Assembly (NCBI RefSeq): GCF_003999975.1
Contig: NZ_RJAC01000035.1
Span: 1 to 64,000, forward strand
From: Actinoplanes solisilvae
GTDB lineage: Bacteria; Actinomycetota; Actinomycetes; Mycobacteriales; Micromonosporaceae
Direction: 5' to 3'
DNA: 64,000 nt
Under the pieces are notes generated by a model that saw only the letters and a program-made list of their open reading frames with translations, made no database searches and was not told where the DNA came from. The position numbers and the translations under genes are program-made. This document shows, one piece after another, positions 24,919 through 33,500 of this stretch; position 1 is the stretch's first letter; each line of letters begins with the position of its first letter.

Positions 24919-26450
24919 TCGTCACAGTTCAGCCCACCGGCGTCACCCCCGCCGAGGTGATCGCGGTCGCGCGCGGTAACGCCCGCGTCGAGATCGCCCC
25001 CGACACCGTCACCGCCATGGCCACGAGCCGGGCGATCGTCGACAACATCGAAGCTTCCGGCAAGCCCGTGTACGGGGTGTCGACCGGCTTCGGTGCCCTG
25101 GCCAACACGTCCATCGCCCCCGAACGCCGCGCCGAGCTGCAGCACGCGCTGATCCGCTCGCACGCGGCCGGGATCGGCGCGCCCATGCCGCGCGAGGTCG
25201 TGCGGGCCATGATGCTGCTGCGGCTGCGCTCGCTCGCGCTGGGCCGCTCCGGCGTGCGCCCGGTCCTCGCGCAGGGCCTGGCCGACCTGCTCAACCACGA
25301 CATCACGCCGTGGGTGCCCGAGCACGGCTCGCTGGGCGCCTCGGGCGACCTGGCCCCGCTGGCCCACTGCGCGATGGTGCTGCTCGGCGAGGGCTGGGTG
25401 ATCGGCAAGGACGGCGCCCGGCACTCCGCCGCCGAGGCCCTGCACAACGCCGGGCTGCAGCCGCTCGAGCTGGCCGCCAAGGAGGGCCTGGCCCTGATCA
25501 ACGGCACCGACGGCATGCTCGGCATGCTGCTGCTGGCGATCGACGACGCCGCCCACCTGTTCGCGATGGCCGACGTGACCGCCGCTCTGGCGATCGAGGC
25601 GATGCTCGGCTCGGAGCGGCCGTTCCTGCCCGAGCTGCACGAGATCCGCCCGCACCCGGGCCAGTCGGCGTCGGCCGCCAACATCCTGCGGCTGCTGCAG
25701 GATTCCGAGGTCATGGACTCGCACCGCGACGACCTGGCCCACGCCGTGCAGGACGCCTATTCGATGCGCTGCGCCCCGCAGGTGGCCGGCGCGGCCCGCG
25801 ACACGCTCGACTTCGTGCGGGTCACCGCCGGCCGCGAACTGGTGTCCGTCGTGGACAACCCGGTCGTGCTGCCCGACGGCCGGGTCGAGTCGACCGGCAA
25901 TTTCCACGGCGCGCCGCTCGGCTTCGCCGCCGACTTCCTCGCCATCGCGGCCGCCGAGGTGGGCGCGATCGCCGAACGCCGGGTCGACCGGCTGCTCGAC
26001 GTCACGCGAAGCCGCGAGCTGCCGCCGTTCCTGTCGCCGGACGCGGGCGTCAACTCGGGCCTGATGATCGCCCAGTACACGGCGGCCGGCATCGTCGCCG
26101 AGAACCGCCGCCTGGCCGCCCCGGCCTCGGTCGACTCGCTGCCCACCAGCGGCATGCAGGAGGACCACGTCTCGATGGGCTGGGCCGCCACCAAGAAGCT
26201 GCGTACGGTCCTGGACAACCTGACCAGCCTGCTCGCCGTCGAACTGCTCTCGGCCGTCCGCGGCCTGCAGTTGCGTGCGCCACTGACCCCGTCACCGGCC
26301 GGCCGCGCGGCCATCGCCGCCGTGGAACCGTCCGCCGGCCGCCCCGGACCCGACCTGTTCCTCGCCCCGGTGCTCGAGGACGTGCGGGCCGTCGTCGCGG
26401 GCCGCGAGCTGCGGACGGCCATCGAGCGGGAAATCGGGCAGCTTCAATGA
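24915..26450 (+). CDS. hutH: Histidine ammonia-lyase
   Basis: 511 residues. GSLGASGDLAPLAH holds the Ala-Ser-Gly (142-144) that self-cyclises to the MIO electrophile. YGVSTGFGALANT, the Tyr loop, and SLPTSGMQEDHVSMGW are also conserved. It removes ammonia from histidine to give urocanate, the entry step. It is last of the overlapping hut genes: regulator, hutU, M20 hydrolase, hutF, hutI, hutH. All genes needed for histidine to glutamate plus formate are present; no histidine transporter is in the window. Confidence 0.96.
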   Translation: MIVTVQPTGVTPAEVIAVARGNARVEIAPDTVTAMATSRAIVDNIEASGKPVYGVSTGFGALANTSIAPERRAELQHALIRSHAAGIGAPMPREVVRAMMLLRLRSLALGRSGVRPVLAQGLADLLNHDITPWVPEHGSLGASGDLAPLAHCAMVLLGEGWVIGKDGARHSAAEALHNAGLQPLELAAKEGLALINGTDGMLGMLLLAIDDAAHLFAMADVTAALAIEAMLGSERPFLPELHEIRPHPGQSASAANILRLLQDSEVMDSHRDDLAHAVQDAYSMRCAPQVAGAARDTLDFVRVTAGRELVSVVDNPVVLPDGRVESTGNFHGAPLGFAADFLAIAAAEVGAIAERRVDRLLDVTRSRELPPFLSPDAGVNSGLMIAQYTAAGIVAENRRLAAPASVDSLPTSGMQEDHVSMGWAATKKLRTVLDNLTSLLAVELLSAVRGLQLRAPLTPSPAGRAAIAAVEPSAGRPGPDLFLAPVLEDVRAVVAGRELRTAIEREIGQLQ

Positions 26451-26474
26451 GCGTCGCCGATTAGGGTCGCGCCC

Positions 26475-28160
26475 ATGAGCGACTTCGAGGCACTGCAACG
26501 CAGATGGCAGCCGGTCTGGGAGTCGCTCGACCTTTTCGCGGCCGGCCGCCGGGGCGGGGAACGCCGCACAGTCGTCGACATGTTCGCGTACCCCTCGGGT
26601 GATCTGCACATGGGTCACGCCGAGGCGTACGCGTTCGGCGACGCGATCGCCCGCTACTGGCGGCATCGAGGCTACGACGTGCTGCATCCGATCGGGTGGG
26701 ACTCGTTCGGGCTGCCGGCCGAGAACGCGGCGATCAAACGCGGTCTCCACCCGGCCGAGTGGACCTTGATGAACATCGAGACGCAGGCCGAGTCGTTCCG
26801 GCGGTTCGCGACGTCGGTCGACTGGCGGGCCCGGCTGCACACCAGCGATCCGTCCTACTACCGCTGGACGCAATGGCTGTTCCTGCGTCTGCTGTCGGCC
26901 GGGCTGGCCGAGCGCCGGCTCGCCCCGGTCAACTGGTGTCCCGCCGACCAGACGGTGCTCGCGAACGAGCAGGTCGTCGGCGGCCGATGCGAGCGCTGCG
27001 GCAGCGAGGTCGTCCAGCGTCACCTGACCCAGTGGTTCATCAAGATCACCGCGTACGCCGACCGGCTGCTGGACGACATGAACGAGCTTGAGGGTCACTG
27101 GCCGTCCTCGGTCCTCACGATGCAGCGCAACTGGATCGGCCGATCGGAGGGGGACGAGGGTCGCGGCGTCACCTACCGGCTGCGCGACTGGCTGGTCTCG
27201 CGGCAACGGTATTGGGGCTGCCCGATCCCGATCGCGCACGGTGGAGAGTGCGGCGTCGTTCCGGTTCCCGACGATCAGTTGCCCGTGACCCTGCCCGACC
27301 TGCGCGGCGCCGACCTGGCCCCGAAAGGCGTCTCGCCGCTGGCCGCCGCCCGGGACTGGGTCGAGGTCGCCTGCCCCCGCTGCGGGCGCCCGGCCCGACG
27401 GGACACCGACACCCTCGACACGTTCGTCGATTCCTCCTGGTACTTCCTCCGATACTGCTCACCCTCGTACGAGGAAGGGCCGTTTGATCCTGAGGAGGTG
27501 CGGCGATGGATGCCGGTCGACCAATACATCGGCGGCTCCGAACACGCCGTGCTGCACCTGCTCTATGCCCGGTTCTTCACGAAGGCGCTGCGTGACCTGG
27601 GGCTGATCGACTTCGGCGAGCCGTTCCGGCGGCTGCTGACGCAGGGTCAGGTCGTGCTGAACGGCGCCGCGATGAGCAAGTCCAAGGGCAATATGGTGCA
27701 TCTCGGTGAACAGATCGACACGTACGGTGTCGATGCCGTGCGGCTGAGCATCGTGTTCGCCGGTCCGCCGTCCGACGACATCGACTGGGCCGACATGTCG
27801 CCGGCCGGTTCGGTGCGTTTCCTGAGCCGCGCCCTGCGCCTGGCCGACCTGCCCCCGCCCGCCGGCGATCCGGACCCTGAGCTGCGGCGTACGACCAGTC
27901 GCCTGCTCGGCCAGATCACCGACCTCATGGAGCGCCGTCGCCTCAACGTGGTGGTGGCCCGCGCGATGGAGCTGGCCAACGCGGCCCGCAAAGCCGTCGC
28001 CGACGGACGGGCCGCCGACCCCGCCACCCGCGAGGCCGTCGAGGCGCTGGCCGTGGTGCTGTCGCTGTTCACGCCCTACACGGCCGAGGAGATGTGGGAA
28101 CGGCTCGGCCATGAACCGGGCATCGCCGACGCCGGCTGGCCCGCGACCGATTCGCCGTGA
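26475..28160 (+). CDS. Leucyl-tRNA synthetase paralogue lacking the editing domain
   Basis: 561 residues, against about 830-950 for LeuRS. Class I motifs are intact: HMGH at 45-48 (HIGH) and MSKSK at 400-404 (KMSKS). Zinc-finger cysteines are also present (NWCPADQT, RCERCG). QRNWIGRSEGDEGR at 218-230 joins straight to GVTYRLRDWLVSRQRYWG. In normal LeuRS the whole CP1 editing domain (about 180-200 residues) lies between these, so it is cleanly absent. The protein stops after ADAGWPATDSP, so the C-terminal tRNA-binding domain is missing too. It lies 24 bases after hutH. It may charge tRNA or a non-tRNA acceptor without proofreading; function unknown. Confidence 0.88.
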   Translation: MSDFEALQRRWQPVWESLDLFAAGRRGGERRTVVDMFAYPSGDLHMGHAEAYAFGDAIARYWRHRGYDVLHPIGWDSFGLPAENAAIKRGLHPAEWTLMNIETQAESFRRFATSVDWRARLHTSDPSYYRWTQWLFLRLLSAGLAERRLAPVNWCPADQTVLANEQVVGGRCERCGSEVVQRHLTQWFIKITAYADRLLDDMNELEGHWPSSVLTMQRNWIGRSEGDEGRGVTYRLRDWLVSRQRYWGCPIPIAHGGECGVVPVPDDQLPVTLPDLRGADLAPKGVSPLAAARDWVEVACPRCGRPARRDTDTLDTFVDSSWYFLRYCSPSYEEGPFDPEEVRRWMPVDQYIGGSEHAVLHLLYARFFTKALRDLGLIDFGEPFRRLLTQGQVVLNGAAMSKSKGNMVHLGEQIDTYGVDAVRLSIVFAGPPSDDIDWADMSPAGSVRFLSRALRLADLPPPAGDPDPELRRTTSRLLGQITDLMERRRLNVVVARAMELANAARKAVADGRAADPATREAVEALAVVLSLFTPYTAEEMWERLGHEPGIADAGWPATDSP

Positions 28161-28215
28161 GCGTCGTCACAGTTCGGGATGTGGCAATCTTCGGGGAGCC
28201 GGACAGGTAGGGGTT

Positions 28216-28737
28216 ATGAACCAGATGAACGGGCCGCCGGAAGAACGGTTCCGTGCCTTGCACAGAGCCACATTCGCCGACCTGCTGCGCTTCGTCGAAC
28301 GCCGGGTCCCGCCGCACGAGGCCGAGGACATCGTCTCCACGGTCTATCTCACGGCCTGGCGGCGCTTCACCGACCTGCCTTCAGATGCTCGCCCGTGGCT
28401 GTTCGCCGTGGCCCGCAGGACGATGGCTAATCAGACCCGCGGCTGGCTGCGGCGACAGGCCCTCGACGTACGCCTGGCCGCCGTCGAGACACCCCAGGCG
28501 TCCGACGACCCGGCCGCCCGCGTCGACCTGCAGCGCGCCTGGCAGACCCTCTCCGCGGCCGACCGTGAGGTGCTGGCCCTGGTCGCCTTCGACGGTCTCA
28601 CCGCCGAGCAGGCCGCGACCGTCCTCGGCTGCCGCCGCTCGACCTTCGCCATGCGCCTCACCCGCGCCCGCCAGCGGTTGCAGGCCGCCCTCGAACCCCT
28701 TTCACCGCCGGTTCTCAGGCTTCAGGAGCAGTCGTGA
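28216..28737 (+). CDS. ECF-type RNA polymerase sigma factor
   Basis: 173 residues. Region 2 is ATFADLLRFVERRVPPHEAEDIVSTVYLTAWRR (about 15-50). Region 4 is LSAADREVLALVAFDGLTAEQAATVLGCRRSTFAMRLTRARQRL (about 115-160). ATG 28216 is preceded by GGTAGGGG. The stop overlaps the next gene by four bases (GTGA), and that gene encodes a single-pass membrane protein, the usual sigma/anti-sigma pairing. The regulon is unknown. Confidence 0.88.
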   Translation: MNQMNGPPEERFRALHRATFADLLRFVERRVPPHEAEDIVSTVYLTAWRRFTDLPSDARPWLFAVARRTMANQTRGWLRRQALDVRLAAVETPQASDDPAARVDLQRAWQTLSAADREVLALVAFDGLTAEQAATVLGCRRSTFAMRLTRARQRLQAALEPLSPPVLRLQEQS

Positions 28738-29492
28738 ACGACATCATGAACGACCTCGCCCGCCTCGACCCCGCCCGTAACACCGAGCCGACTGCCGCGC
28801 AGTGGGCCCGATCCGAGAACTTCGTGGAGCGCACCATGGCCGGATCCGTCGCCACCAGCACCGCCCCCCGCCGTCGCTGGATGACCGTCGGTCTCGCCAC
28901 GGTCGCGGCCGGCGTGGTCGGCGCCGTCGCCATCCCCGCGCTCGTGCCCGGCGCGGCCGAGAAGGCGGTCGCCTCGTGGACCGCCGCGCCGTCGGCCCGC
29001 ACCGGCGACCAGGTAATGCCCCAGGCCAACGTGTGCGGCGCGGGCGACGTGATGGGCGGCGCCTCGACGAAAGTGAGCCCCTCCGACGTGATCCTCGCCG
29101 AGCAGCGTGGCGAAGCCACCATGATGATCCTGCGCAAGGCCAACGGGAACCTCGTCGAATGCCTGCTCGTCGGCAAGGAGATGTTCGCCTCGATGGGCCT
29201 GACCGACGGCACCCCGGTCAAGCTGCCGGCCGCCGGCGTGAACCTCGAGACGTCGAGCTCCTCGGGTGACGGCGACGACATGTGGTCCAACGTCGTCGGG
29301 CTGGCCGCCCCCGACGTGACCGCCGTCGAGGTGCGCACCGACAAGGGCCGCACCTTCCAGGCCAGCGTCCGCGGCGGCTGGTGGGGCGCCTGGTGGCCCG
29401 GCTCCGAGGGCGGCGACGCCACCGACAACTACACGGTGATCGTGCACACGGCCCAGGGCACGACCACCCACAAGCCTTCCGAGCTGCCGTAA
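28734..29492 (+). CDS. Membrane protein paired with the ECF sigma factor
   Basis: 252 residues: a cytoplasmic N-terminus of ~48 residues (NDLARLDPARNTEPTAAQWA), one helix (MTVGLATVAAGVVGAVAIPAL, about 50-72), and an extracytoplasmic domain of ~180 residues with two lone Cys (NVCGAGD, VECLLVG) and a Trp-rich segment GGWWGAWWPGSEGG. The arrangement and the 4-base overlap with the sigma gene suggest an anti-sigma or sensor role. No zinc anti-sigma HxxxCxxC motif is visible, so the mechanism is unclear. Confidence 0.6.
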   Translation: MNDIMNDLARLDPARNTEPTAAQWARSENFVERTMAGSVATSTAPRRRWMTVGLATVAAGVVGAVAIPALVPGAAEKAVASWTAAPSARTGDQVMPQANVCGAGDVMGGASTKVSPSDVILAEQRGEATMMILRKANGNLVECLLVGKEMFASMGLTDGTPVKLPAAGVNLETSSSSGDGDDMWSNVVGLAAPDVTAVEVRTDKGRTFQASVRGGWWGAWWPGSEGGDATDNYTVIVHTAQGTTTHKPSELP

Positions 29493-29506
29493 CGCTTCTC
29501 CACCGG

Positions 29507-29530
29507 GACGGGGCGCTTCGGCGCCCCGTC
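29507..29530. terminator. Hairpin terminator between converging genes
   Basis: GACGGGGCGC and GCGCCCCGTC form a perfect 10-bp stem around TTCG. It lies between the anti-sigma-like gene (ends 29492) and the converging lipoprotein gene (ends 29529) and can act in both directions. No T-run. Confidence 0.72.
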
Positions 29531-30032
29531 AGCCTCGGGCCGGGTTCTCGCCCTTCACCGCGTCGTAGCAGCTCGAACTGACGATGACGTCGAGATGGTC
29601 CTGTTCGGCGCCGCCGATCACCGAGGCGTTGCCGGAACCGAACCCCGCCTGCAGATGACCGGTCTCGCCATCGGGCAGCGAGCCGTCGGGGGCGATGCGC
29701 CGGTCGCCGAACTCGCGGTTCTCCCGATCCCACTGGTCACGCACAGCACGCAGCGCGGCCGCCTGCTGATCACGGGGCACGGAGAGCTTCCCCCGGACGA
29801 TCATCGCCCACAGCCGCCCCGGCGACGCGATGTCACAGGCCGGCGTCTCGACCCGCAGGTCCGTCAGGGTGCTCCCGGTGAGGTCGGTGACGGACCGCAC
29901 CTGCCCGAGCATCTCGGCCTCGACCGCGGCCCGGGATCTCTTCTCGCTCGGCCGCTCCCCGAAATCCTCACCACCGGCACAACCGCCGAGGGCCAGGACG
30001 GTTCCCAGCGCGACCAGCGCCGTTCCACGCAT
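29529..30032 (-). CDS. Putative lipoprotein
   Basis: 167 residues from ATG 30032. The signal peptide MRGTALVALGTVLALGGCAG ends in the lipobox LGGC, so it is lipidated at Cys19 and held on the outer face of the membrane. The mature part has Cys residues at PACDIASPG and SSSCYDAVKG that could form a disulfide. No known domain is recognised. An upstream in-frame extension is rejected because it would bury the signal peptide. Confidence 0.65.
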   Translation of the reverse strand: MRGTALVALGTVLALGGCAGGEDFGERPSEKRSRAAVEAEMLGQVRSVTDLTGSTLTDLRVETPACDIASPGRLWAMIVRGKLSVPRDQQAAALRAVRDQWDRENREFGDRRIAPDGSLPDGETGHLQAGFGSGNASVIGGAEQDHLDVIVSSSCYDAVKGENPARG

Positions 30033-30100
30033 GCGGCACAAGGTAGCAACAGGCGGGAATTGCGTGTCGCTCACCGGCGGTCGCGGGCGAGAATCCCGGC

Positions 30101-30715
30101 ATGGGAAAGACATACGAGGGCATCTCGGGGCGGCTGCGGGAGTTCATCGAGGCACAGCCGATGTTCTTCACGGCCACCTCGCCGCTTTCCGGGGACGGCA
30201 CGATCAACCTCTCGCCGAAAGGGCTGACCGGCTCGTTCGCGGTGCTCGACGAGAACACAGTGGCCTATTTGGACTTCGCCGGCAGCAACGCCGAAACCGT
30301 GGCTCACCTGCGCGAGAACGGCCGGATCACGCTCATGTGGTGTGCCTTTCAAGGACCGCCCAACATCGTACGGGTCCACGGGCGCGGCGAACCGGTCTTC
30401 CGCGACGATCCGCGCTGGGCCTCGCTGCTCGCGCATTTCCCCACGATCGACACGGCGGCGCACGGGCTGCGGGCGATCATCGTGGTGCGGGCCGAACTGG
30501 TTCGCGACACCTGCGGCTACGCGGTGCCGTTCATGGCCTACGAGGGCGACCGTGACCTGCACGGCAAGCGGTTCGCCCGGGAGGACGACGAGTCGCTGTC
30601 GGCCTACTTCGAGAAGAAGGACCACGTGGCGACCAGCATCGACGGCCTCCCGGGGTTGCCGCTGCCGTTGCCGCCTATGGCGCCAGCCGCACTCGACGCA
30701 GAAGCTGGGCGTTGA
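30101..30715 (+). CDS. PNPOx-like flavin-binding family protein
   Basis: 204 residues. EFIEAQPMFFTATSPLSGDGTINLSPKG and NTVAYLDFAGSNAETVAHLRENGRITLMWCAF form the split-barrel flavin-binding fold of the pyridoxamine 5'-phosphate oxidase-like superfamily. Such members are often F420- or FMN-dependent reductases, or of unknown activity. It is not the PdxH enzyme itself. Its 3' end overlaps the end of the converging copper ATPase gene by 41 bases. Confidence 0.8.
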   Translation: MGKTYEGISGRLREFIEAQPMFFTATSPLSGDGTINLSPKGLTGSFAVLDENTVAYLDFAGSNAETVAHLRENGRITLMWCAFQGPPNIVRVHGRGEPVFRDDPRWASLLAHFPTIDTAAHGLRAIIVVRAELVRDTCGYAVPFMAYEGDRDLHGKRFAREDDESLSAYFEKKDHVATSIDGLPGLPLPLPPMAPAALDAEAGR

Positions 30716-32735
30716 GGGCCACGACGATGGTCGAGGCGCTCATCATGATCGCGCCGACGGCCGGGCTGAGGGTGAAGCCGGTCCAGGCCAGAACACCGGC
30801 GGCCAGCGGGATCGCGATGACGTTGTAGCCGGCGGCCCAGGCCAGGTTCTGGATCATCTTGCGGTAGGAGGCCCGCGACAGGCGGATCACTCCGGTGACA
30901 GCTCGCGGGTCGGAGGAGGCCAGCACCACGCCGGCCGACTCGATCGCCACGTCGGTGCCCGCGCCGATCGCCAGGCCCACGTCGGCGCGGGCCAGCGCGG
31001 GAGCATCGTTCACGCCGTCACCGACCATCGCCACGGTCAGCCCGCGGGACTGCAGGTCGGCGACGGCCTTGTCCTTGTCGGCCGGCAGCACCTCGGCGAA
31101 GACCTCGTCGAGGCCCAGGTCGGCGGCGACCGCCTCGGCGACCGGGCGGGCGTCGCCGGTGATCAGCACCAGCTTCTCGATGCCCTGGCGACGCAGCTCG
31201 TCGATCGCCTGGCGGGCCTCGGGGCGGATCTCGTCCTCCAGCGCGAAGGCACCGATCACCTCGGGACGGTCGCCGTCGAGCCGCACGAGATGCAGCACGG
31301 CGGCGCCGCGCCGGGACCACTCGGCCGCGGGCTCGGCCAGGTCGGCGCGGAAGGGCGTGTCCGAGGCGGGCGCCTCGACGTTCAGTTCGCGAAGCAGGGC
31401 AGGGCCACCCACGGCGTACGGCGTGCCGTCGACCACGGCCTGCACACCGCGGCCGGTCAGCGAGCGGAAACCGGTCGCCGAGGCGGTCAGGCCTCGCTCG
31501 CGGGCCACAGTCACCAGGGCGCGGGCCAGGGGGTGCTCGCTGTCGCTCTCGACGGCGGCGGCGATGCGCAGCACCTCGTCGTCGGTGTGACCGGCCGTGG
31601 CGGCGACGCCCGTCACCGTGTGCGCACCCTTGGTCAGGGTGCCGGTCTTGTCGAACAGGATCGCGTTCACCGTCCGCATCCGCTCCAGGGCGAGCCTGTC
31701 CTTGACGAGGATGCCGGCGCGGGCCGACAGGGCCGTCGACAGCGCGATCACCAGGGGGATGGCCAGGCCGAGGGCGTGCGGGCAGGCGATGACGAGCACA
31801 GTCACGGTTCGTACGACGGACTGGTCGAGGTCGCCCAGCGCCCACCACGTCACGAAGGTGATCAGCCCGGCGCCGGCGGCCACGTAGAACAGCCAGGCGG
31901 CGAAACGGTCGGCCAGCACCTGGGCGCGGCCGCTCGAAGCCTGGGCCTGCGCGACCAGGCGGCCGATGCCGGCCAGGGCCGTGTCCTCACCGACGGCGGT
32001 GACCTCGACGCGTACGGCCGAGTCCGTGGCCACCGTGCCGGCGACGACGCGGTCCCCGGTCGTACGGGAAACCGGTCGTGACTCTCCGGTGATCATCGAC
32101 TCGTCGACCTCGGCCGAGCCCTCGACGACGCGGCCGTCGGCGGGGACGCGACCGCCCGAGCGGACGAGCACGCGGTCGCCGACCCGGAGTTTCGACACGG
32201 GCACGGATTCGGTCGAGCCGCCGGGACTGATCAGCTCGGCCTCGTCGGGGAGCAGGGCGGCCAGCGCCGACAGGGCGCCCTGGGCCTGGCCGATCGCCTT
32301 CATCTCCTGCCAGTGGCCCAGCAGCATGATCGTGACGAGGGCGGCGAGTTCCCACCAGAAGTCGAGCTCGAACAGTCCGACGCTGGTGGCGAGCGAAGCC
32401 GCGTAGGCGACGGTGATCGCCATCGCGATGAGCAGCATCATGCCGGGGGCGCGGCCGCGGATCTCGCCGAGCGCGCCGGTCAGGAACGGCCACCCGCCGT
32501 AGAGGAAGACGATCGTGCCCAGAACGGGCCCGATCCCCGCGATGCCGGGGAAGTCGAGCGAGTAGCCGAACCACTCCATGACCATGTCGCTGGTCACGAC
32601 GATCGGAACGGTCAGGACGAGGCTGAGCCAGAACTTACGCCGGAAGACCTCAGGATCGTGCCCGGCGTGGCCATCGTGCCCGCCCGGCTCGTGGTGGTGT
32701 TCGTCGGTGAGCGGCTTCCGAAGCTCGCTTGTCAT
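30675..32735 (-). CDS. copB: CopB-type copper P-type ATPase
   Basis: 686 residues. A His-rich N-terminus (HHHEPGGHDGHAGHD, 13-27) replaces the CxxC domains of CopA. The membrane metal site is VIACPHALGLA (CPH, the CopB subgroup), the phosphorylation site is FDKTGTLTKG, the phosphatase loop is TGES, and the nucleotide/hinge motif is VGDGVNDAPALA. CPH pumps export Cu(II) or Cu(I)/Ag(I). The gene stands alone, with a CsoR-type palindrome 29 bases upstream of its start, so it is inferred to be copper-induced. Confidence 0.92.
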   Translation of the reverse strand: MTSELRKPLTDEHHHEPGGHDGHAGHDPEVFRRKFWLSLVLTVPIVVTSDMVMEWFGYSLDFPGIAGIGPVLGTIVFLYGGWPFLTGALGEIRGRAPGMMLLIAMAITVAYAASLATSVGLFELDFWWELAALVTIMLLGHWQEMKAIGQAQGALSALAALLPDEAELISPGGSTESVPVSKLRVGDRVLVRSGGRVPADGRVVEGSAEVDESMITGESRPVSRTTGDRVVAGTVATDSAVRVEVTAVGEDTALAGIGRLVAQAQASSGRAQVLADRFAAWLFYVAAGAGLITFVTWWALGDLDQSVVRTVTVLVIACPHALGLAIPLVIALSTALSARAGILVKDRLALERMRTVNAILFDKTGTLTKGAHTVTGVAATAGHTDDEVLRIAAAVESDSEHPLARALVTVARERGLTASATGFRSLTGRGVQAVVDGTPYAVGGPALLRELNVEAPASDTPFRADLAEPAAEWSRRGAAVLHLVRLDGDRPEVIGAFALEDEIRPEARQAIDELRRQGIEKLVLITGDARPVAEAVAADLGLDEVFAEVLPADKDKAVADLQSRGLTVAMVGDGVNDAPALARADVGLAIGAGTDVAIESAGVVLASSDPRAVTGVIRLSRASYRKMIQNLAWAAGYNVIAIPLAAGVLAWTGFTLSPAVGAIMMSASTIVVALNAQLLRRVRLAP

Positions 32736-32763
32736 GGGTGACCACCTCCGTTATCGCCAACAT

Positions 32764-32780
32764 ATACCCCCAGGGGGTAT
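32764..32780 (-). promoter_or_regulatory. CsoR-type copper operator upstream of copB
   Basis: ATACCCCCAGGGGGTAT is a perfect 17-bp palindrome (8+1+8) that fits the CsoR operator consensus of T/A-rich flanks around a C-run and a G-run. It is placed at the copB promoter. CsoR releases DNA when it binds Cu(I). No csoR gene lies in the window, so the repressor must be encoded elsewhere. Confidence 0.8.
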
Positions 32781-32793
32781 AGCTCAACCCCGT

Positions 32794-32838
32794 GTGGTGT
32801 GAAGTACGGCAGGTGGTGTGAAGTACGGCAGGTGGTGG
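32794..32838. repeat. 19-bp tandem repeat in the copB/DUF2087 intergenic region
   Basis: GTGGTGTGAAGTACGGCAG occurs twice head to tail (32794-32812, 32813-32831), and a third partial copy starts at 32832 (GTGGTGG). It lies between the CsoR operator and the start of the DUF2087 gene, in a divergent promoter region. It could be a regulator-binding repeat or simple slippage. Confidence 0.7.
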
Positions 32839-32880
32839 CAGCGGGTCGCCTCGGCGTCGCGCTGAGCTTATGATCCCGGC

Positions 32881-33456
32881 GTGGAAGCGACCGATGTGAT
32901 CAGAGTGATGGCGGATCCGCAGCGTTTTCGAGTGCTGGCGGCAGTGGCGCTGGGCGCCACCGACCGGGAGCAGATCGGCACGATGTCTGGTGTGGACGCT
33001 CGCGGCGTGCTGGCCGCGACCAGCCGTCTCGAGTCGGCCGGACTGCTGGCGGGCGGGCCCGGCGCCTTCCGGGTTGACTTCCCGGCACTGCGCGATCTGG
33101 TGCGGCGGGAAGCCGTCCCCGCCCGCGAGGCTCTCGCCGACGGCGACGAACTTGACCGGTTCGTGCGCGACGACCGGCTGCGGAGCCTGCCGTCCAAGCG
33201 CACCCGCCGGCATGCCGTGCTGGCCCACATCGTCAAGACGTCGTTCGACGAGCAGTCGGCGTACGACGAGAAGGCGGTCAACGAGATCCTCGAGCGCTGG
33301 TGCGAGGGCAGCGGCGTCGACCACGTCGCGATGCGCCGCTACCTGATCGACCACCAGCTCATGTTCCGGGTCCGTGGCGTCTACGCGCGTACGTCCGAGA
33401 CGCTCCCGGCGCCGGGCGACGCGGAAAGGTACATGGAGGCGATCGGTCTCGACTGA
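32881..33456 (+). CDS. DUF2087 protein with N-terminal winged helix
   Basis: 191 residues. Residues 1-65 look like an ArsR-type winged helix (VIRVMADPQRFRVLAAVALGATDREQIGTMSG). Residues about 105-180 match DUF2087, with LPSKRTRRHAVLAHIVKTSF, YDEKAVNEILERW and the C-terminal HVAMRRYLIDHQLMFRVRGVYAR. DUF2087 is usually joined to HTH domains and thought to be regulatory. GTG 32881 begins the HTH. It is divergent from copB, but no metal-binding residues link it to copper. Confidence 0.8.
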   Translation: MEATDVIRVMADPQRFRVLAAVALGATDREQIGTMSGVDARGVLAATSRLESAGLLAGGPGAFRVDFPALRDLVRREAVPAREALADGDELDRFVRDDRLRSLPSKRTRRHAVLAHIVKTSFDEQSAYDEKAVNEILERWCEGSGVDHVAMRRYLIDHQLMFRVRGVYARTSETLPAPGDAERYMEAIGLD

Positions 33457-33500
33457 TCCGGCCGAGGGCGGTCCCCGCGCCGGCGTGAAAGGCTTCGGGG

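Noticed and set aside
27100..27200. LeuRS editing domain lost by frameshift or split into another frame
   Set aside because: The joint GRSEGDEGRGVTYRLRD is continuous in one frame; there is no room for ~190 residues between the conserved blocks.
31018..32574. Minus-strand Arg-rich frames parallel to copB
   Set aside because: They are shadows of copB, whose P-type ATPase motifs are complete.
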